DNA of 64,000 bases from Lacibacter sp. H407 (GTDB taxonomy: Bacteria; Bacteroidota; Bacteroidia; Chitinophagales; Chitinophagaceae): assembly GCF_037892605.1 (NCBI RefSeq), contig NZ_JBBKTU010000001.1, positions 2,666,001 through 2,730,000 of the forward strand. The letters run 5' to 3'. The position numbers and the translations under genes were made by a program. Under the pieces are notes generated by a model. The model had not been told where the DNA came from, did not search any database, and saw only the letters and a program-made list of their open reading frames with translations. This document shows positions 37,965 to 49,733 of the stretch, one piece after another (within the stretch, counting starts at the first letter, position 1; the number at the start of each line of letters is the position of its first letter).

Positions 37965-40900
37965 ATGGGAAAAGTCACAATTTTCACGTTTGGTAGTAAC
38001 AGCTTACGGAAAAGTTGTTATCTACTTTTAGCCTTTTTACTGCATTTCGCAGTCATGTCAGCACAAGCCCAGTCAAAAAGTGTAACAGGTACTATCAAGG
38101 ATAGTAAGGGGAGTCCTTTGTCCGGGGTTAGTGTTACGCTAAAAGGCGATAGCAAGACAGGAACAACAACCAATCAAAATGGTCAGTTTACAATTGAAAC
38201 TACCGGCAGCAATGCTGTCTTGGTCTTCTCACTTGTAGGTTACACCAGCAGAGAGGAAATTGTTGGCGCACGAACCAGCATCAGCGTTGAGTTAGCCGAA
38301 TCAATCAGCAACCTCGATGAAGTGGTTGTAATTGGTTACGGTACACAAAAGAAAAGAGATGTTACCGGTGCCATCAGTTCCATCAATGCAAAATCGATTG
38401 AAGAAAGGCAACCGATTTCCGTTTTCGATGCCATACAAGGTGCAGCTCCGGGTGTACGTGTAATGAGCGGTTCTGGTGCGCCGGGTGAGGAGGCAGATAT
38501 AACCATTCGTGGTTTGTCAACATTGTCAGATGCAGGTGTACGCCCATTGTACATTGTTGATGGAGTACCCATGAATAACATCAACGCCATCAATCCGAAG
38601 GATATCCAGTCGATGGAAATTTTGAAGGATGCGGCTTCGGCAGCCATTTATGGTTCACGTTCAGCGAATGGCGTAATCATCATTACAACAAAACGTGGTG
38701 AATCGGGTAAACCTCAGATAAATGTTGATTTCTTAAGAAGTTATAACAAACTTTCAAACAGGATTTCTCAATCGAATCGTTTGGAGCGTCAAATGTATGA
38801 TCGCAGAGGTAACCTTGGTCTTGATCCAAAGCCAAATGATTCCACTGCTTTCACCAGAAATACTGATAACGATTATCAGGCACTCATTACTCAACTTGCA
38901 GTACGTAACCAGGTAGATGTTAGTATTAAGGGAGGTAATCAAAACCTGAATTATTTCAACAGCATTCAGTACCTCGATGAAACAGGTATTGTGATCAGCA
39001 GTTATAACAAACGCCTTACACTCCGTACGAATGTGGAGTACCGTCCTTCGAAGCGGGTAAGTATGTTTACACGTTTGAATTTCAGCTACCAAGATCGCAA
39101 TAATATCAGTGAAGGGAATGTGATTGCACAATCGCTGCAACGTCCTCCCGGAATGGCTTTATATTTCCCTAATGGTGAATACATCTATTTTAATGGTGGA
39201 CGTAGGAATCCGTTAGCAGAAGCGTATTTGCGTAAAAACGTTTCAACTATTTACAAAGGGGTACTTTTTCAAGGGTTTGATTTTAAACTCGCAGAACCTT
39301 TAACGCTTCATATTGATGGATCGGCTGATCTTGAGTTACGAAGAAATTATCAGTTTGCTTCTAAATTCCTGAGCAACAGTAATCCGCCGATCAGTTCAGG
39401 AAGTGACGCCACACAAATACCACTGAGGCTTCAGGGAAATGCGTTTTTATCATATAAAAAGACATTCAAAAGCGATCATAATGTAACGGGATTACTTGGT
39501 ATGAACGTTGAAAAAAACAAATACGAACAAACAAATATCGCAGGTACTTTTTTTGTAACTGAAGCAGTTACCACACTCAATGCAGCAGGTGTGTACGATT
39601 TAACGGATCTGTTCTCTACTGCAAGTGGTTCAGCACTCGTTGGTTTTTATGGAAGGGTAGGTTATGATTACAAAGGAAAATATCTTGTAAATGCTACCGT
39701 AAGAAGAGATGGATCTTCAGTGTTCGGTCCGGAAAACAGATGGGGTAATTTCCCATCGGTGTCTGTAGGTTGGCGTTTCAGTGATGAAAAATTCATGGGT
39801 AAGTTTAATGAAATTCTTACTGATGGTAAACTGCGTGCAAGCTGGGGTATGACGGGTAATCAGCAGATCGGTGATTATGATGCCGTACAACAATACATCT
39901 TCGGTTCTTATTTCTATAATGGAGCGAGTGGTGTAAGAAGCAATACAAGGCTTGGAAATCCTTCACTGAAGTGGGAAGAAACAACACAAACAAACATAGG
40001 TCTTGATCTAACATTCCTCGGTGGAAGAATCAGTTTCATTGGTGATTACTATGTAAAAACTACCTCTGATTTGTTATATGATGCTCCCTTACCTGCCGAA
40101 ATTGGTTTTTCAAGCGTAAGAACAAATGCAGGTTCTATTCAAAACAAAGGGATAGAGTTAATGCTGTCGGGATATCCTGTACGTAACAGAGACTTCAGCT
40201 GGCAATCATCTGTAAACTGGTCTGCAGTTCGAAATAAAATTGTGAGTTTGCCTGTTGATTATATTGATGATATCTGGAGTGTACGTCAAGGCGAAGAAGC
40301 GGGAAACTTTTTTGGCTATCGCTACCTGGGCATTTATCAATACGATCAGTCAAATGCATACACAGAAGATTACTCACAACGATTGATTCCTCAATTCCAA
40401 ACAGATGCACAAGGCAATGTAATCATTCAGAAAAATATGCAGCCAATCTTACTGGGCTACACCTTGCCAAACGGTTCACCATACACTGGTGTAGTAAAGC
40501 AAATGACAACTGCTGGTGTTGTATCAAGAGGTGGCGATGTGATCTGGCAAGATCTGCCCGATGAAAAAGGAGAATTGAATGGTGATATCGGTAATGAAGA
40601 CAGACAGTTTATTGGTCATGGTCAACCACGTTGGAGTATTGGATGGAACAATAGCTTCTCATACAAAGGTTTTTATCTTTCTGTAAATATGTATGGAAAT
40701 TTTGGAGGTATGGTGTATAATGATAACAGACGTAACCTCGCATCTTTTTCAAACAGTAACACTACTCCCGATTCTTATTTTGTTAGAGACATGTGGAAGT
40801 ATCCTGGTCAACTGTCCAGCGCTTATCGTGGTGGCGACAGATCGACCGATAACATGCGTCGTGGGGGAAGTCAGTATTTGGAAAGTGGTTCCTTCCTTCG

Positions 40901-41126
40901 GTTACAATCTGTACGCTTAGGGTATCAACTCCCTTCAAAAATTTCTTCCAAGGCTGCTATGCGTAGTTTAAATGTATATGTGTACGGCACCAACCTGTTA
41001 ACATGGACAGATTATTCAGGCTTTGATCCCGAGGTTGGACAACGCAGTGTAATTAAGCCAGGCAATGATCCCGGCAGGTTCCCACGCAGACGTGAATTTG
41101 GTATGGGTCTTAATGTATCATTTTAA
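37965..41126 (+). CDS. SusC/RagA-family TonB-linked outer-membrane transporter of the PUL
   Basis: Outer-membrane barrel importing oligosaccharides. From ATG 37965 it has 1053 residues; the upstream TTG (37935) is not needed. Order: signal peptide (to SAQAQ), carboxypeptidase-regulatory-like domain (VTGTIKDSKGSPLSGVSVTL, about 37-110), then the linker VVIGYGTQKKRDVTGAISSI, typical of SusC. Plug motifs are PLYIVDGVPMNNI and MEILKDAASAAIYGSRSANG. The C-terminus is FGMGLNVSF. The SusD gene follows after 11 bases. A terminator after the fourth gene of the block (44.6 kb) suggests susC-susD-two lipoproteins as one transcript. Confidence 0.96.
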   Translation: MGKVTIFTFGSNSLRKSCYLLLAFLLHFAVMSAQAQSKSVTGTIKDSKGSPLSGVSVTLKGDSKTGTTTNQNGQFTIETTGSNAVLVFSLVGYTSREEIVGARTSISVELAESISNLDEVVVIGYGTQKKRDVTGAISSINAKSIEERQPISVFDAIQGAAPGVRVMSGSGAPGEEADITIRGLSTLSDAGVRPLYIVDGVPMNNINAINPKDIQSMEILKDAASAAIYGSRSANGVIIITTKRGESGKPQINVDFLRSYNKLSNRISQSNRLERQMYDRRGNLGLDPKPNDSTAFTRNTDNDYQALITQLAVRNQVDVSIKGGNQNLNYFNSIQYLDETGIVISSYNKRLTLRTNVEYRPSKRVSMFTRLNFSYQDRNNISEGNVIAQSLQRPPGMALYFPNGEYIYFNGGRRNPLAEAYLRKNVSTIYKGVLFQGFDFKLAEPLTLHIDGSADLELRRNYQFASKFLSNSNPPISSGSDATQIPLRLQGNAFLSYKKTFKSDHNVTGLLGMNVEKNKYEQTNIAGTFFVTEAVTTLNAAGVYDLTDLFSTASGSALVGFYGRVGYDYKGKYLVNATVRRDGSSVFGPENRWGNFPSVSVGWRFSDEKFMGKFNEILTDGKLRASWGMTGNQQIGDYDAVQQYIFGSYFYNGASGVRSNTRLGNPSLKWEETTQTNIGLDLTFLGGRISFIGDYYVKTTSDLLYDAPLPAEIGFSSVRTNAGSIQNKGIELMLSGYPVRNRDFSWQSSVNWSAVRNKIVSLPVDYIDDIWSVRQGEEAGNFFGYRYLGIYQYDQSNAYTEDYSQRLIPQFQTDAQGNVIIQKNMQPILLGYTLPNGSPYTGVVKQMTTAGVVSRGGDVIWQDLPDEKGELNGDIGNEDRQFIGHGQPRWSIGWNNSFSYKGFYLSVNMYGNFGGMVYNDNRRNLASFSNSNTTPDSYFVRDMWKYPGQLSSAYRGGDRSTDNMRRGGSQYLESGSFLRLQSVRLGYQLPSKISSKAAMRSLNVYVYGTNLLTWTDYSGFDPEVGQRSVIKPGNDPGRFPRRREFGMGLNVSF

Positions 41127-41137
41127 TTAAACGAATC

Positions 41138-42700
41138 ATGAAAAGAATAAAAATTATTTCTATACTGGTTGTACTCATCGTAATCGTACCGGGTTTGGGA
41201 TGTAAGAAATTTTTAGATGAAAAACCAATTTCAACAGTTTCGCCGGATAAATTCTGGAAGGATCGAAACGATGCAGCTACATGGATGGCCGGCGTTTACA
41301 ATTCATTACAAACAACGTTAAGTACCAATTTTTATGATTGGGGTGAAGTTCGTGCCGATCATATACGAGTAGGGGGAACAGGTAATGCGCAGCTTACAAT
41401 GATCACCAATACGCTTTCGGCGAATGATGCTGACATCAATGGAATTACAAGATGGAGTAATTTGTATACAACCATCTCTCTTTGTAATTATGGTATCAAA
41501 TATTTGCCTGGTATGATTGAAGCAAACATTGAAGGTGCTGCAGCAACCTACCGTGATTATCTGGGTCAATGTTATGCGTTGAGATCACTTCTGTACTTTT
41601 ATGGATTACGTGTTTGGGGTAGAATGCCATTGCACATCGAACCTATTGAGTCACTGAATCAACCGATTGAGTTATCACGCTCGACGATTGATGAGATGAA
41701 GACCCAAATTCTGAGTGACATTACAGAATCCTTAAAAACAATCGGAAGCTCAACAACGCAGAAATATTATATGCAAAAAGCTGCTGTGTATGCATTGCAG
41801 ACAGATGTTGCGATGTGGTTTCAGGATTACGACCTTGCGCTTACAGCATCACAAAATTGTATTACCGCAAGCGGGTGCACATGGGTTACAAACATAGCCG
41901 GATTTAAAAATATTTTCGTTGCTCCTGAAACATCTACCGAAACGATTTTTAATCTCTTCTGGTCGGTTACAGAAAGAGGTGGTGGAGTTGGTGTTTGCTC
42001 AAAAGTTGGTTCCAGTTCAAATACAAACCAGTATGAGCCCACCACCGAAATATGGTTAGAAATGAAGAATCGTGTTGATCCCGTAAGCGGTAAATCTATC
42101 GACGGTCGTTTATGGGCTTATTGGGATACCTTAACTTATAGAGATGAAACAATTTATGATGGTCCAGGTGTTGTACAATTGGGTAAGTTTTCACCCTGGA
42201 GAACTGTTCAAACACCCGGTGCTTTTTTCACCTTTGAAGGAAACACTGATTGCAGTGTAAAAATTCCAATCTATCGATTTGCAGATATCATGTTGTTGAG
42301 GGCGGAGGCATTAAATAAAAAGGGGCAGCACCAGCAGGCACTTGACATTGTAAACATCGTACGTAACAGAGTGGGATACACTGTCAATGCATTACTGGTT
42401 GATTATACCGGAGATATTACGAAAGGCATTGAGCGCACCATTTTAAAAGAACGTCAATATGAGTTGATGGGTGAAGGAAAACGTTGGTTTGATTTATGCA
42501 GGATCGATAAAATTTATGACTACACCAATGCAGGTTATGAATATTTACGTGAAACATTGAATCCGATTTTATCTACACGTGCAGGCTCTATTTTGTATGA
42601 GAATGAAAACATGGGACGCATTTTATATCCAATTAATGCAGCCATGTTTAATGCCAATCCGAAATTAAGGGGCGATCAGAATCAACCTTATGATGAGTAA
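41138..42700 (+). CDS. SusD/RagB-family glycan-binding lipoprotein of the PUL
   Basis: Surface lipoprotein of 520 residues that caps the SusC channel and binds glycan. Lipobox GLGC with Cys22 followed by KKFLDEKP, the standard start of this family. STVSPDKFWKDRNDAATWMAGVYNSL and YRDYLGQCYALRSLLYFYGL are canonical SusD segments; the C-terminal part has TILKERQYELMGEGKRWFDLCR. It overlaps no gene if the next one starts at 42729. Confidence 0.96.
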   Translation: MKRIKIISILVVLIVIVPGLGCKKFLDEKPISTVSPDKFWKDRNDAATWMAGVYNSLQTTLSTNFYDWGEVRADHIRVGGTGNAQLTMITNTLSANDADINGITRWSNLYTTISLCNYGIKYLPGMIEANIEGAAATYRDYLGQCYALRSLLYFYGLRVWGRMPLHIEPIESLNQPIELSRSTIDEMKTQILSDITESLKTIGSSTTQKYYMQKAAVYALQTDVAMWFQDYDLALTASQNCITASGCTWVTNIAGFKNIFVAPETSTETIFNLFWSVTERGGGVGVCSKVGSSSNTNQYEPTTEIWLEMKNRVDPVSGKSIDGRLWAYWDTLTYRDETIYDGPGVVQLGKFSPWRTVQTPGAFFTFEGNTDCSVKIPIYRFADIMLLRAEALNKKGQHQQALDIVNIVRNRVGYTVNALLVDYTGDITKGIERTILKERQYELMGEGKRWFDLCRIDKIYDYTNAGYEYLRETLNPILSTRAGSILYENENMGRILYPINAAMFNANPKLRGDQNQPYDE

Positions 42701-42728
42701 TTTATCAAGAATTATTAAACTACGTATA

Positions 42729-43448
42729 ATGAAAAATAATCATCAATTTATATTATTTATATTAGCCATTTCGCTTGTTTTTTCCGGCTGTAATAAGTTG
42801 CAGGATGGGTTTGATTACAATCCTTCTTTTTACAACACCGAATTGAAAATGACGGTATTGGAGTTTATGGAATCCCGAAAAGATATTTTTTCCGGCATGT
42901 TAGCTGCAATTGAATATGTAGATGGCGATCCCGCATTTAAGGATGTAAAACAAATGTACTCAAGCACGGGCAACACATTTCTGTTGCTTCACAATACTGC
43001 ACTAACAAATCTGGAAGATGCGACGAGTTATTGGGCAGTGAATACCGTAATGGGTCCTAACCCTGATAATCCTTCACAAACCATCTCAATGAGAGGCTCT
43101 GATTGGTCGCAATACCCTAGAGACACGATTGCAAAACTGTTGCGTTATCATGTATTGAAAGGCAGGCATACATACGAAACACTCGATTCAAGACCAAAGT
43201 GGGTTGAAACATTTGCAATGAGCGCAACGAATGATTCAGCAAAAGTTTATCTCTATCTGGAGAATGTACGTGAAGCCAATTTGCGTGTTAATAACTACGT
43301 TGGCTTGCCGGCCAGTTATAAAGGCGTAAGCATGGGTTGGGTAAACAATGCGCCACGTACACCCGGCTTAAATGCTACAAACGGTGTAGTTCACGTAATG
43401 AATAAGTGGTTTATTCTTCCCACACGAAATGCCATCTTGAATAATTAA
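42729..43448 (+). CDS. FAS1 (fasciclin)-like surface lipoprotein in the PUL
   Basis: Lipoprotein of about 239 residues, lipobox FSGC with Cys21. ATG 42729 is preferred over 42690, which would overlap the susD stop and bury the signal. The remainder resembles one FAS1 domain: MTVLEFMESRKDIFSGMLAAI, NTFLLLHNTALTNL in the position of the first FAS1 box, and NGVVHVMNKWFILP as the second box (G-V-V-H-V-M). FAS1 lipoproteins often accompany SusC/SusD pairs in Bacteroidota, probably as surface glycan-binding or lid partners. The binding role here is inferred from position. Confidence 0.78.
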   Translation: MKNNHQFILFILAISLVFSGCNKLQDGFDYNPSFYNTELKMTVLEFMESRKDIFSGMLAAIEYVDGDPAFKDVKQMYSSTGNTFLLLHNTALTNLEDATSYWAVNTVMGPNPDNPSQTISMRGSDWSQYPRDTIAKLLRYHVLKGRHTYETLDSRPKWVETFAMSATNDSAKVYLYLENVREANLRVNNYVGLPASYKGVSMGWVNNAPRTPGLNATNGVVHVMNKWFILPTRNAILNN

Positions 43449-43470
43449 TTACCTACTAATCTTGTTTTTT

Positions 43471-44547
43471 ATGCGGAAAATATATAGCTCTCTTGCAATC
43501 ATCGCCGTTTCTTTTTTGGCATTTGCCTGTAAAAAGGGTCCCGGTGTAAAAATAGAATCGCTGAATAAAGCAGGCGAAGAATTCTATTTTGGAGAAAAAG
43601 TGCCTGTATGGGCATCAACTTCCGGTGATAATAATGAAACTACTTACGAATGGAAGGCTACCGGCGGAACATTTGATGGGTTTCGTACACAGGATCTGTT
43701 TGAAAACTTGTGGATAGCACCCAATACCGCCGGTGATTATACAGTTACAGCAACAGCAAAAAGCAGTGGCGGTACTTCATCCAAGTCTACATCAATGAAA
43801 GTAACCCGGTATTATTTTGATGAATTTCAAAGCGCTTATACCTTGAACGGAAACGGCTGGAGTACAAGTAACACCACAAATAATCTGGTTACAAATGTTG
43901 ATACCGCTTTGTCTCAATTAAATCTTACATCATCTTCTACCAACGGGCCCAATGTTCGGAGAAACCTTGACCTTGCAGAGTTGAAGATTCCTTTTTCAGT
44001 TCGTACAAGGTTGGGTTGGAGAACTTTTTTCAGAGCCAGTTCAACTATTGTAATCAGTATGTTTTTTAATCAGCCATCAAATCCTACTTATCCCTATATC
44101 CGGGAAATACGCTGGGAAATTTGGCCAACGAATAATCCGGCTACTACCAATAATTTTCAGATACGCTATGAAACATTTGTTCCCGCTACAAACTCATCAA
44201 AATTTAGTACGGTAGGAAATACATTTCCCAATCCATTGCCTTTAATCAGTCCGGTAACCGGAAGGAGCCCTATTTTTTCATTGGCAAATGGTGAGTTGAA
44301 GAACTTCAGTTTTTCAATTGATGCAAATGAAGTTTTTCATGCGTACGTAGGTGGTGCGGAATGGTTTACCAGCAACGGTATTAAAGACTGGTTGGCAGGT
44401 GCCAGAGCTGCTTATCCTGGCTTTCAGGATCCTTCACCACGAGAATATCGTGTAGCGTTCCCTTCAAGACAAAACTCATCCAGTAACGGTACAACACTCG
44501 TAATGAAGCATGTTTATATCAATAATGACGGACAGATATTAAAGTAA
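43471..44547 (+). CDS. Surface glycan-binding-type lipoprotein with PKD-like domain
   Basis: Lipoprotein of about 358 residues with lipobox AFAC (Cys20) then KKGPG. ATG 43471 gives the cleanest signal; TTG 43462 lies just upstream. Residues about 30-115 form a PKD/Ig-like domain (GEKVPVWASTSGDNNETTYEWKA split as PVWASTSGDNNETTYEW, then GDYTVTATAKSSGG). The C-terminal 240 residues look beta-rich with many aromatic residues (FRASSTIVISMFFNQPS, IREIRWEIWPTNNP), as in lectin-like sandwich folds. Its place after SusD and the FAS1 protein matches SusE/F-type surface glycan-binding proteins. No sequence family name is certain. A strong terminator follows. Confidence 0.75.
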   Translation: MRKIYSSLAIIAVSFLAFACKKGPGVKIESLNKAGEEFYFGEKVPVWASTSGDNNETTYEWKATGGTFDGFRTQDLFENLWIAPNTAGDYTVTATAKSSGGTSSKSTSMKVTRYYFDEFQSAYTLNGNGWSTSNTTNNLVTNVDTALSQLNLTSSSTNGPNVRRNLDLAELKIPFSVRTRLGWRTFFRASSTIVISMFFNQPSNPTYPYIREIRWEIWPTNNPATTNNFQIRYETFVPATNSSKFSTVGNTFPNPLPLISPVTGRSPIFSLANGELKNFSFSIDANEVFHAYVGGAEWFTSNGIKDWLAGARAAYPGFQDPSPREYRVAFPSRQNSSSNGTTLVMKHVYINNDGQILK

Positions 44548-44589
44548 TTGTATACAAACGAATTCGATTGTAGTATAATCCAACTTCAA

Positions 44590-44633
44590 AATGGTTGTTG
44601 TAATTTTTATTGCAACAACCATTGTTTGTTTTT
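44590..44633 (+). terminator. Rho-independent terminator after the SusCD lipoprotein block
   Basis: AATGGTTGTTG (from about 44590) pairs with CAACAACCATT (ending about 44623) around an AT-rich loop and is followed by TTTGTTTTT (to about 44633). Confidence 0.85.
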
Positions 44634-44707
44634 AGCCGTCTCATAAACAATCCATCGTTGTGAACAGAAACTGTGTTTTTAGGATTTTAATCGAAATAAT
44701 TAAGTGA

Positions 44708-47152
44708 ATGAAAATGAGATTTATTTTTTCTTTTCTGCTGTTGCAGTTGAGTGTATCAATATTTGCACAACAATCAACAAGGCTCAATAACAACTGGCAA
44801 TTTCTAAAGCAGGATATAGGTGGCATATGGGAAGCAGTAAGGTCGGTGAAAGCAGGTAATCCTGAAGATTTACCGATATGGACAAATGTTTCGTTGCCAC
44901 ATTGTGTAAATGCAACAGATGCAGTTGATCCAGATGTAAATTATTACCAGGGCCCGGCCTGGTATCGTACACAATTAACCATTCAGAATCCATATTCTAA
45001 TGGACGCACCTTATTACATTTTGAAGGTGCCGGACAAAAAACAGATGTGTATGTGTATGATCAAAAAGTGGGCTCACATGTTGGCGGTTACGATGAGTTT
45101 ACAATTGATATTACGGATGCTGTGAAAGCATTTGAAAAGCTGGACACATTCAAAAATCAGTTCAAAGGAAAAATTCCTATCTCAATACGAACAGACAATT
45201 CACGTGACTTGGAGTTAATCCCTTCCGATCTTTCTGATTTTAATTTATATGGTGGCATTTATCGTTATCTCAATTTAGTTTATGTACCTGCTTTGTCTAT
45301 TGATAAATTATTTGCATTTGCGGAAACGGATAAAAATGGTAAAAGCGGAAAGGTAAATATCCGCACAAGATTTTATAATCCTGGAAAACAAACAACTACA
45401 ACTGTCACTGTTAAGTTATTTGATCCGAAAGGAAAATTGATCAATGAGTTTGCAAAGAATGTAACAATAGCGAACAATGAGGTAAGTATTGGTGATATTG
45501 TTGTTTCGAAACCAATGCTGTGGTCAACTGATCAACCGCAGTTGTACAGCGTTGAAGTAGCTGCAGGTGAACACAAGCAAACAGAGAAGATCGGTTTCCG
45601 TCATGTTGAATTTGTTGAGAAAGGTCCGTTCATGTTGAATGGTAAACGCCTATTGTTAAGAGGCACACATCGTCATGAAGATCATGCTGGTGTTGCGGCA
45701 GCAATGACGGAAGAGCAGATGCGTACAGAAATGATCATGATGAAAGAGATGGGCGTAAACTTTATTCGTTTGGGTCATTATCAGCAATCAAGAATTATTC
45801 TAGATCTCTGCGATAGTTTGGGCATTGTAGTTTGGGAAGAAATTCCCTGGTGTCGTGGTGGTTTGGGTGGCGATGTATATAAAGAACAAGCCCGCAGAAT
45901 GCTCACGAATATGATCGAGCAGCATTACAATCATGCATCGGTTATTATCTGGGGATTAGGAAATGAAAATGATTGGCCAGGAGATTTTCCTGAATTTGAT
46001 AAAGAAAAGATCAGAACGTTTATGAAGGAGCTGAATGATCTTTCACATAAACTTGATCCATCACGCAAAACAGCCATCCGTCGCTGTGATTTTTGTAAGG
46101 ATATTGTGGATGTATATTCTCCCTCCATATGGGCCGGTTGGTACAGAGGAATTTATACCGAGTACAAAGAAGTATCGGAAGCTGAAATGAAAAAGGTAAA
46201 ACACTTTTTGCATGTAGAGTGGGGTGGTGATAGTCATGCTGGTCGTCATTCAGAAAATCCCGACAATGGATTACGTAATATTAAAACCGGTGTTGGTGCT
46301 GATGAACGTGCAGGTGACGCATCATTGATCGGTGGTTCTGCAAGAGCTTCAAAAGATGGCGACTGGAGTGAATCATACATCAGTAATTTAATTGACTGGC
46401 ATTTGAAAGAACAGGAAACAATGCCGTGGTTAACGGGTACTGCACAGTGGCCCTTCAAAGATTTTTCTACACCTGTTCGGCCTGATAATCCTGTTCCTTA
46501 CATGAACCAGAAAGGTGTGGTGGAAAGAGATCTCACAAAAAAAGAATCTTACTATGTTTTTCAATCATACTGGACAACAAAGCCCATGGTACATATCTAT
46601 GGACATTCATGGCCCGTACGTTGGGGAAATGATGGCGAAGAAAAAATGATCAAAGTATATTCCAATTGCGATGAAGCGGAATTATTTGTGAATGGAAAAA
46701 GTATGGGCAGCAAGAAAAGAAACAGCCAGGATTTTCCTGCAGCGGGTTTACGTTGGAATGTGGTGTTGAACAATGGAACCAATGATGTAAAAGTGATTGC
46801 CAGGAAAGGAAAGGTTATTGTGGAAGATGCAATCAAATTTCAATACCAAACGGAGAAATGGGACAAACCTGCAAAATTGCTGATCGAAAAGGTAAAAGAA
46901 GAGAACGGCGTCATCACTTTACAAGCGAAATTGCTGGATGATAAAAATGTGCAATGTCTTGATGCAGCAAACTGGATACGTTTCGGATTAACGGGTGATG
47001 GAGAGTTGATCGATAATCAAGGCACATCATCCGGTTCAAATTATGTACAGCTGTATAACGGACGAGCAACGATTTCTGTAAAAACAAAGAATGGCAAATC
47101 AGCTGTAAGCGCAAAAGTAGAAGGAGTGCCAACGGTGTTTATTAATTTATAA
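44708..47152 (+). CDS. GH2 beta-galactosidase-type glycoside hydrolase
   Basis: Exported retaining glycosidase of 814 residues with signal peptide [20 protein letters not shown]. Standard GH2 order: sugar-binding jelly roll ([19 protein letters not shown]; residues about 30-190), Ig-like domain, then the barrel from about 300 ([28 protein letters not shown]). Acid/base Glu420 in WGLGNEND and nucleophile Glu504 in HVEWGGD are visible. The C-terminal part (from about 640) has the DUF4982-type [18 protein letters not shown]. Beta-galactosidase is the best guess; beta-glucuronidase and other GH2 activities remain possible. It heads the second enzyme block and is followed by GH95 after one base. 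Confidence 0.92.
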   Translation: MKMRFIFSFLLLQLSVSIFAQQSTRLNNNWQFLKQDIGGIWEAVRSVKAGNPEDLPIWTNVSLPHCVNATDAVDPDVNYYQGPAWYRTQLTIQNPYSNGRTLLHFEGAGQKTDVYVYDQKVGSHVGGYDEFTIDITDAVKAFEKLDTFKNQFKGKIPISIRTDNSRDLELIPSDLSDFNLYGGIYRYLNLVYVPALSIDKLFAFAETDKNGKSGKVNIRTRFYNPGKQTTTTVTVKLFDPKGKLINEFAKNVTIANNEVSIGDIVVSKPMLWSTDQPQLYSVEVAAGEHKQTEKIGFRHVEFVEKGPFMLNGKRLLLRGTHRHEDHAGVAAAMTEEQMRTEMIMMKEMGVNFIRLGHYQQSRIILDLCDSLGIVVWEEIPWCRGGLGGDVYKEQARRMLTNMIEQHYNHASVIIWGLGNENDWPGDFPEFDKEKIRTFMKELNDLSHKLDPSRKTAIRRCDFCKDIVDVYSPSIWAGWYRGIYTEYKEVSEAEMKKVKHFLHVEWGGDSHAGRHSENPDNGLRNIKTGVGADERAGDASLIGGSARASKDGDWSESYISNLIDWHLKEQETMPWLTGTAQWPFKDFSTPVRPDNPVPYMNQKGVVERDLTKKESYYVFQSYWTTKPMVHIYGHSWPVRWGNDGEEKMIKVYSNCDEAELFVNGKSMGSKKRNSQDFPAAGLRWNVVLNNGTNDVKVIARKGKVIVEDAIKFQYQTEKWDKPAKLLIEKVKEENGVITLQAKLLDDKNVQCLDAANWIRFGLTGDGELIDNQGTSSGSNYVQLYNGRATISVKTKNGKSAVSAKVEGVPTVFINL

Positions 47153-47153
47153 G

Positions 47154-49733
47154 ATGATGAAAATATATTTAACGATCGCATTGCTGTTTATCACACAAAT
47201 TGTTTCAGCGCAAACAACAGTTGATCCCAATTTGAAATTGTGGTATAACAAACCTGCTTCCATTTGGGAAGAAGCATTACCATTAGGTAATGCAAAAACA
47301 GGAGCGATGGTTTTTGGTGGTATTGCAAAAGAACATTTTCAATTAAATGATAACACACTTTGGTCGGGTTATCCAAATCCGGGTAACACAGTGGGTGGTC
47401 CGGCGATAGTAGAAGATGTACGGAAGCAGGTATTTGAAGGAAATTATGACAGCGCTGCAACAGCGTGGCGCAAAATGCATGGACCTTATTCTGCACGCTA
47501 TTTAACCATGGCAGATCTGTGGATTGAAAATAAATTAAGTGATACTGTTGCTTCATCTTATTACCGTGACCTGAATATCAGTAATGCAACAGCTACTGTT
47601 AAGTACAAGATCAATGGCGTAAATTATCAACGGGAAACATTTATCAGTCATCCTGATAAAATAATGATCATCAGGATAACGGCTGATAAAAAGGATGCTC
47701 TCAATTTTACTTTGTCACTTACCAGCAAATTAAAATACGAGGTGGTTTTATATCCCCCTCTCTCAGCCATGCGTGAAGAGAACTTATTAAAATTAAAGGG
47801 CAAAGCTCCGAAGTATGTCGCTAATCGTGACTATGAATCCAAACAGATAGAATATGATGATTGGAATGGCGAAGGAATGAACTTTGAAGTGCTAGTTAAA
47901 GTAATAAATGAAGGAGGAGTTGTAAAACAAGGGCTGGGTCAATTGTTCGTAACAAACGCAAATTCGGTTACAATTTATCTTTCTGCTGCAACGAGCTTTA
48001 ATGGCTTTAATAGATCTCCAGGAAAAGAAGGGAAGGATCCATCCATTGAAGCCAAAGCAAATCTCGACGGAGCCTTGCAAAAATCATATACACAATTAAA
48101 AGCTGCTCATGTCAAAGATTACCAGTCTTTGTTTAACAGGGTGCAATTAAACCTTGGTACAAATACAGCAAAGCTGAAACAACCAACAGATGAACGATTA
48201 AAACAATATGCGACATCGCCGGATGATTACCAGTTGCAAACATTATATTATCAGTTTGGAAGATATTTAATGATCGCTTCAACACGGCCCGGCTCACGAC
48301 CAACGAACCTGCAGGGAATATGGAATGATCATGTGCAACCACCATGGGGCAGCAACTACACTACGAACATTAATACTGAAATGAATTATTGGTTGGCTGA
48401 GAATACCAATTTATCAGAATGTCATCAACCGTTATTTGATTTCATGAAAGAACTGGCAGTGAATGGAGCTGTTACTGCTAAAGTAAATTATAATATCAAC
48501 GAAGGTTGGGTAACTCATCACAACTCTGATCTGTGGGCGAAGACATCACCGCCAGGTGGAACTTGGAATGATCCAAGATCAATGCCACGCTGGAGTTGCT
48601 GGCCAATGGCTGGTGGTTGGTTCAGCACACACTTGTGGGAACATTATTTATTTACGGGCGATAAGAAATTCTTAAAAGAAGAAGCTTATCCGTTAATGAA
48701 AGGTGCTGCACAATTTCTATTACGTTGGTTGATTGTTGATCCCAAGTCTGGATATCTCGTTACCAATCCATCGACCTCACCAGAAAATACAATTAAGATA
48801 AAAGGGAAAGAATATCAGTTGAGCATGGCGAGTACAATGGATATGTCCATCATTCGTGAATTGTTTACTGCTGTAATTAAATCTGCTGATCTGTTGAAAA
48901 TTGATGTAACATTTAAAAATGAATTGATCAAGGTAAGTGAAAAATTATATCCTTATCATATTGGTCAGTATGGTCAATTGCAGGAATGGTTTAATGATTG
49001 GGATGATCCGAAAGATAAACATCGTCATCTTTCTCATTTGTTTGGTTTGTATCCCGGCAGCCAGGTGAATGTAACGACTACACCGGAGTTGGCTGCAGCA
49101 GCAAAGCAATCGCTGTTTCATCGTGGCGATGTGAGCACCGGATGGAGCATGGCATGGAAGATCAATTGGTGGGCACGCTTACAGGATGGTGATCATGCAT
49201 ATAAAATCTTGAGTGATGCGTTCACCTATATCAATCCAAGAGAAGCAAGAGAAACAATGGGCGGCGGTGGAACCTACCCGAACTTATTTGATGCACATCC
49301 TCCATTTCAGATCGACGGAAATTTTGGAGCAACCGCAGGCATCACAGAAATGCTGTTGCAAAGTCATAATGGTGAATTGACGTTACTGCCTGCTTTACCA
49401 ACTGCATGGAAGACAGGATCAGTGAAGGGAATTAAAGCAAGAGGAAATTTTACTGTAACGATCAATTGGAAAGACGGAAAATTGGCACAGACGAAAATTT
49501 ATTCCGGAAATGGAGGTGTTTGCAGAATAAGTTCATTGCAGCCGGTGAAAGTAGTGGAAGTGAAGTCAAAAGCTGCGAAAGGAGATAATAGCAATGGATT
49601 GAATACAAGCTATGGCAAACCTCTTTATAAAAAGAATGAAGCTGCAACATTAGTTGAATTGCCTGTTGCAAAAAGATATGTGATTGATTTTATAACAGAG
49701 AAAGGAAAAACTTATACGGTTGTTCCTTTATAA
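47154..49733 (+). CDS. GH95 alpha-L-fucosidase (or alpha-L-galactosidase)
   Basis: Inverting glycosidase that removes alpha-1,2-linked L-fucose or L-galactose; exported (signal to IVSAQ). 859 residues. Family markers: [20 protein letters not shown] at the start, [37 protein letters not shown] (catalytic asparagine region), [12 protein letters not shown] (general-acid Glu region) and [20 protein letters not shown] (Asp region). All parts of the (alpha/alpha)6 barrel appear to be present. It starts 1 base after the GH2 stop and abuts the GH31 start directly, so this is a tightly packed operon. Confidence 0.94.
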   Translation: MMKIYLTIALLFITQIVSAQTTVDPNLKLWYNKPASIWEEALPLGNAKTGAMVFGGIAKEHFQLNDNTLWSGYPNPGNTVGGPAIVEDVRKQVFEGNYDSAATAWRKMHGPYSARYLTMADLWIENKLSDTVASSYYRDLNISNATATVKYKINGVNYQRETFISHPDKIMIIRITADKKDALNFTLSLTSKLKYEVVLYPPLSAMREENLLKLKGKAPKYVANRDYESKQIEYDDWNGEGMNFEVLVKVINEGGVVKQGLGQLFVTNANSVTIYLSAATSFNGFNRSPGKEGKDPSIEAKANLDGALQKSYTQLKAAHVKDYQSLFNRVQLNLGTNTAKLKQPTDERLKQYATSPDDYQLQTLYYQFGRYLMIASTRPGSRPTNLQGIWNDHVQPPWGSNYTTNINTEMNYWLAENTNLSECHQPLFDFMKELAVNGAVTAKVNYNINEGWVTHHNSDLWAKTSPPGGTWNDPRSMPRWSCWPMAGGWFSTHLWEHYLFTGDKKFLKEEAYPLMKGAAQFLLRWLIVDPKSGYLVTNPSTSPENTIKIKGKEYQLSMASTMDMSIIRELFTAVIKSADLLKIDVTFKNELIKVSEKLYPYHIGQYGQLQEWFNDWDDPKDKHRHLSHLFGLYPGSQVNVTTTPELAAAAKQSLFHRGDVSTGWSMAWKINWWARLQDGDHAYKILSDAFTYINPREARETMGGGGTYPNLFDAHPPFQIDGNFGATAGITEMLLQSHNGELTLLPALPTAWKTGSVKGIKARGNFTVTINWKDGKLAQTKIYSGNGGVCRISSLQPVKVVEVKSKAAKGDNSNGLNTSYGKPLYKKNEAATLVELPVAKRYVIDFITEKGKTYTVVPL

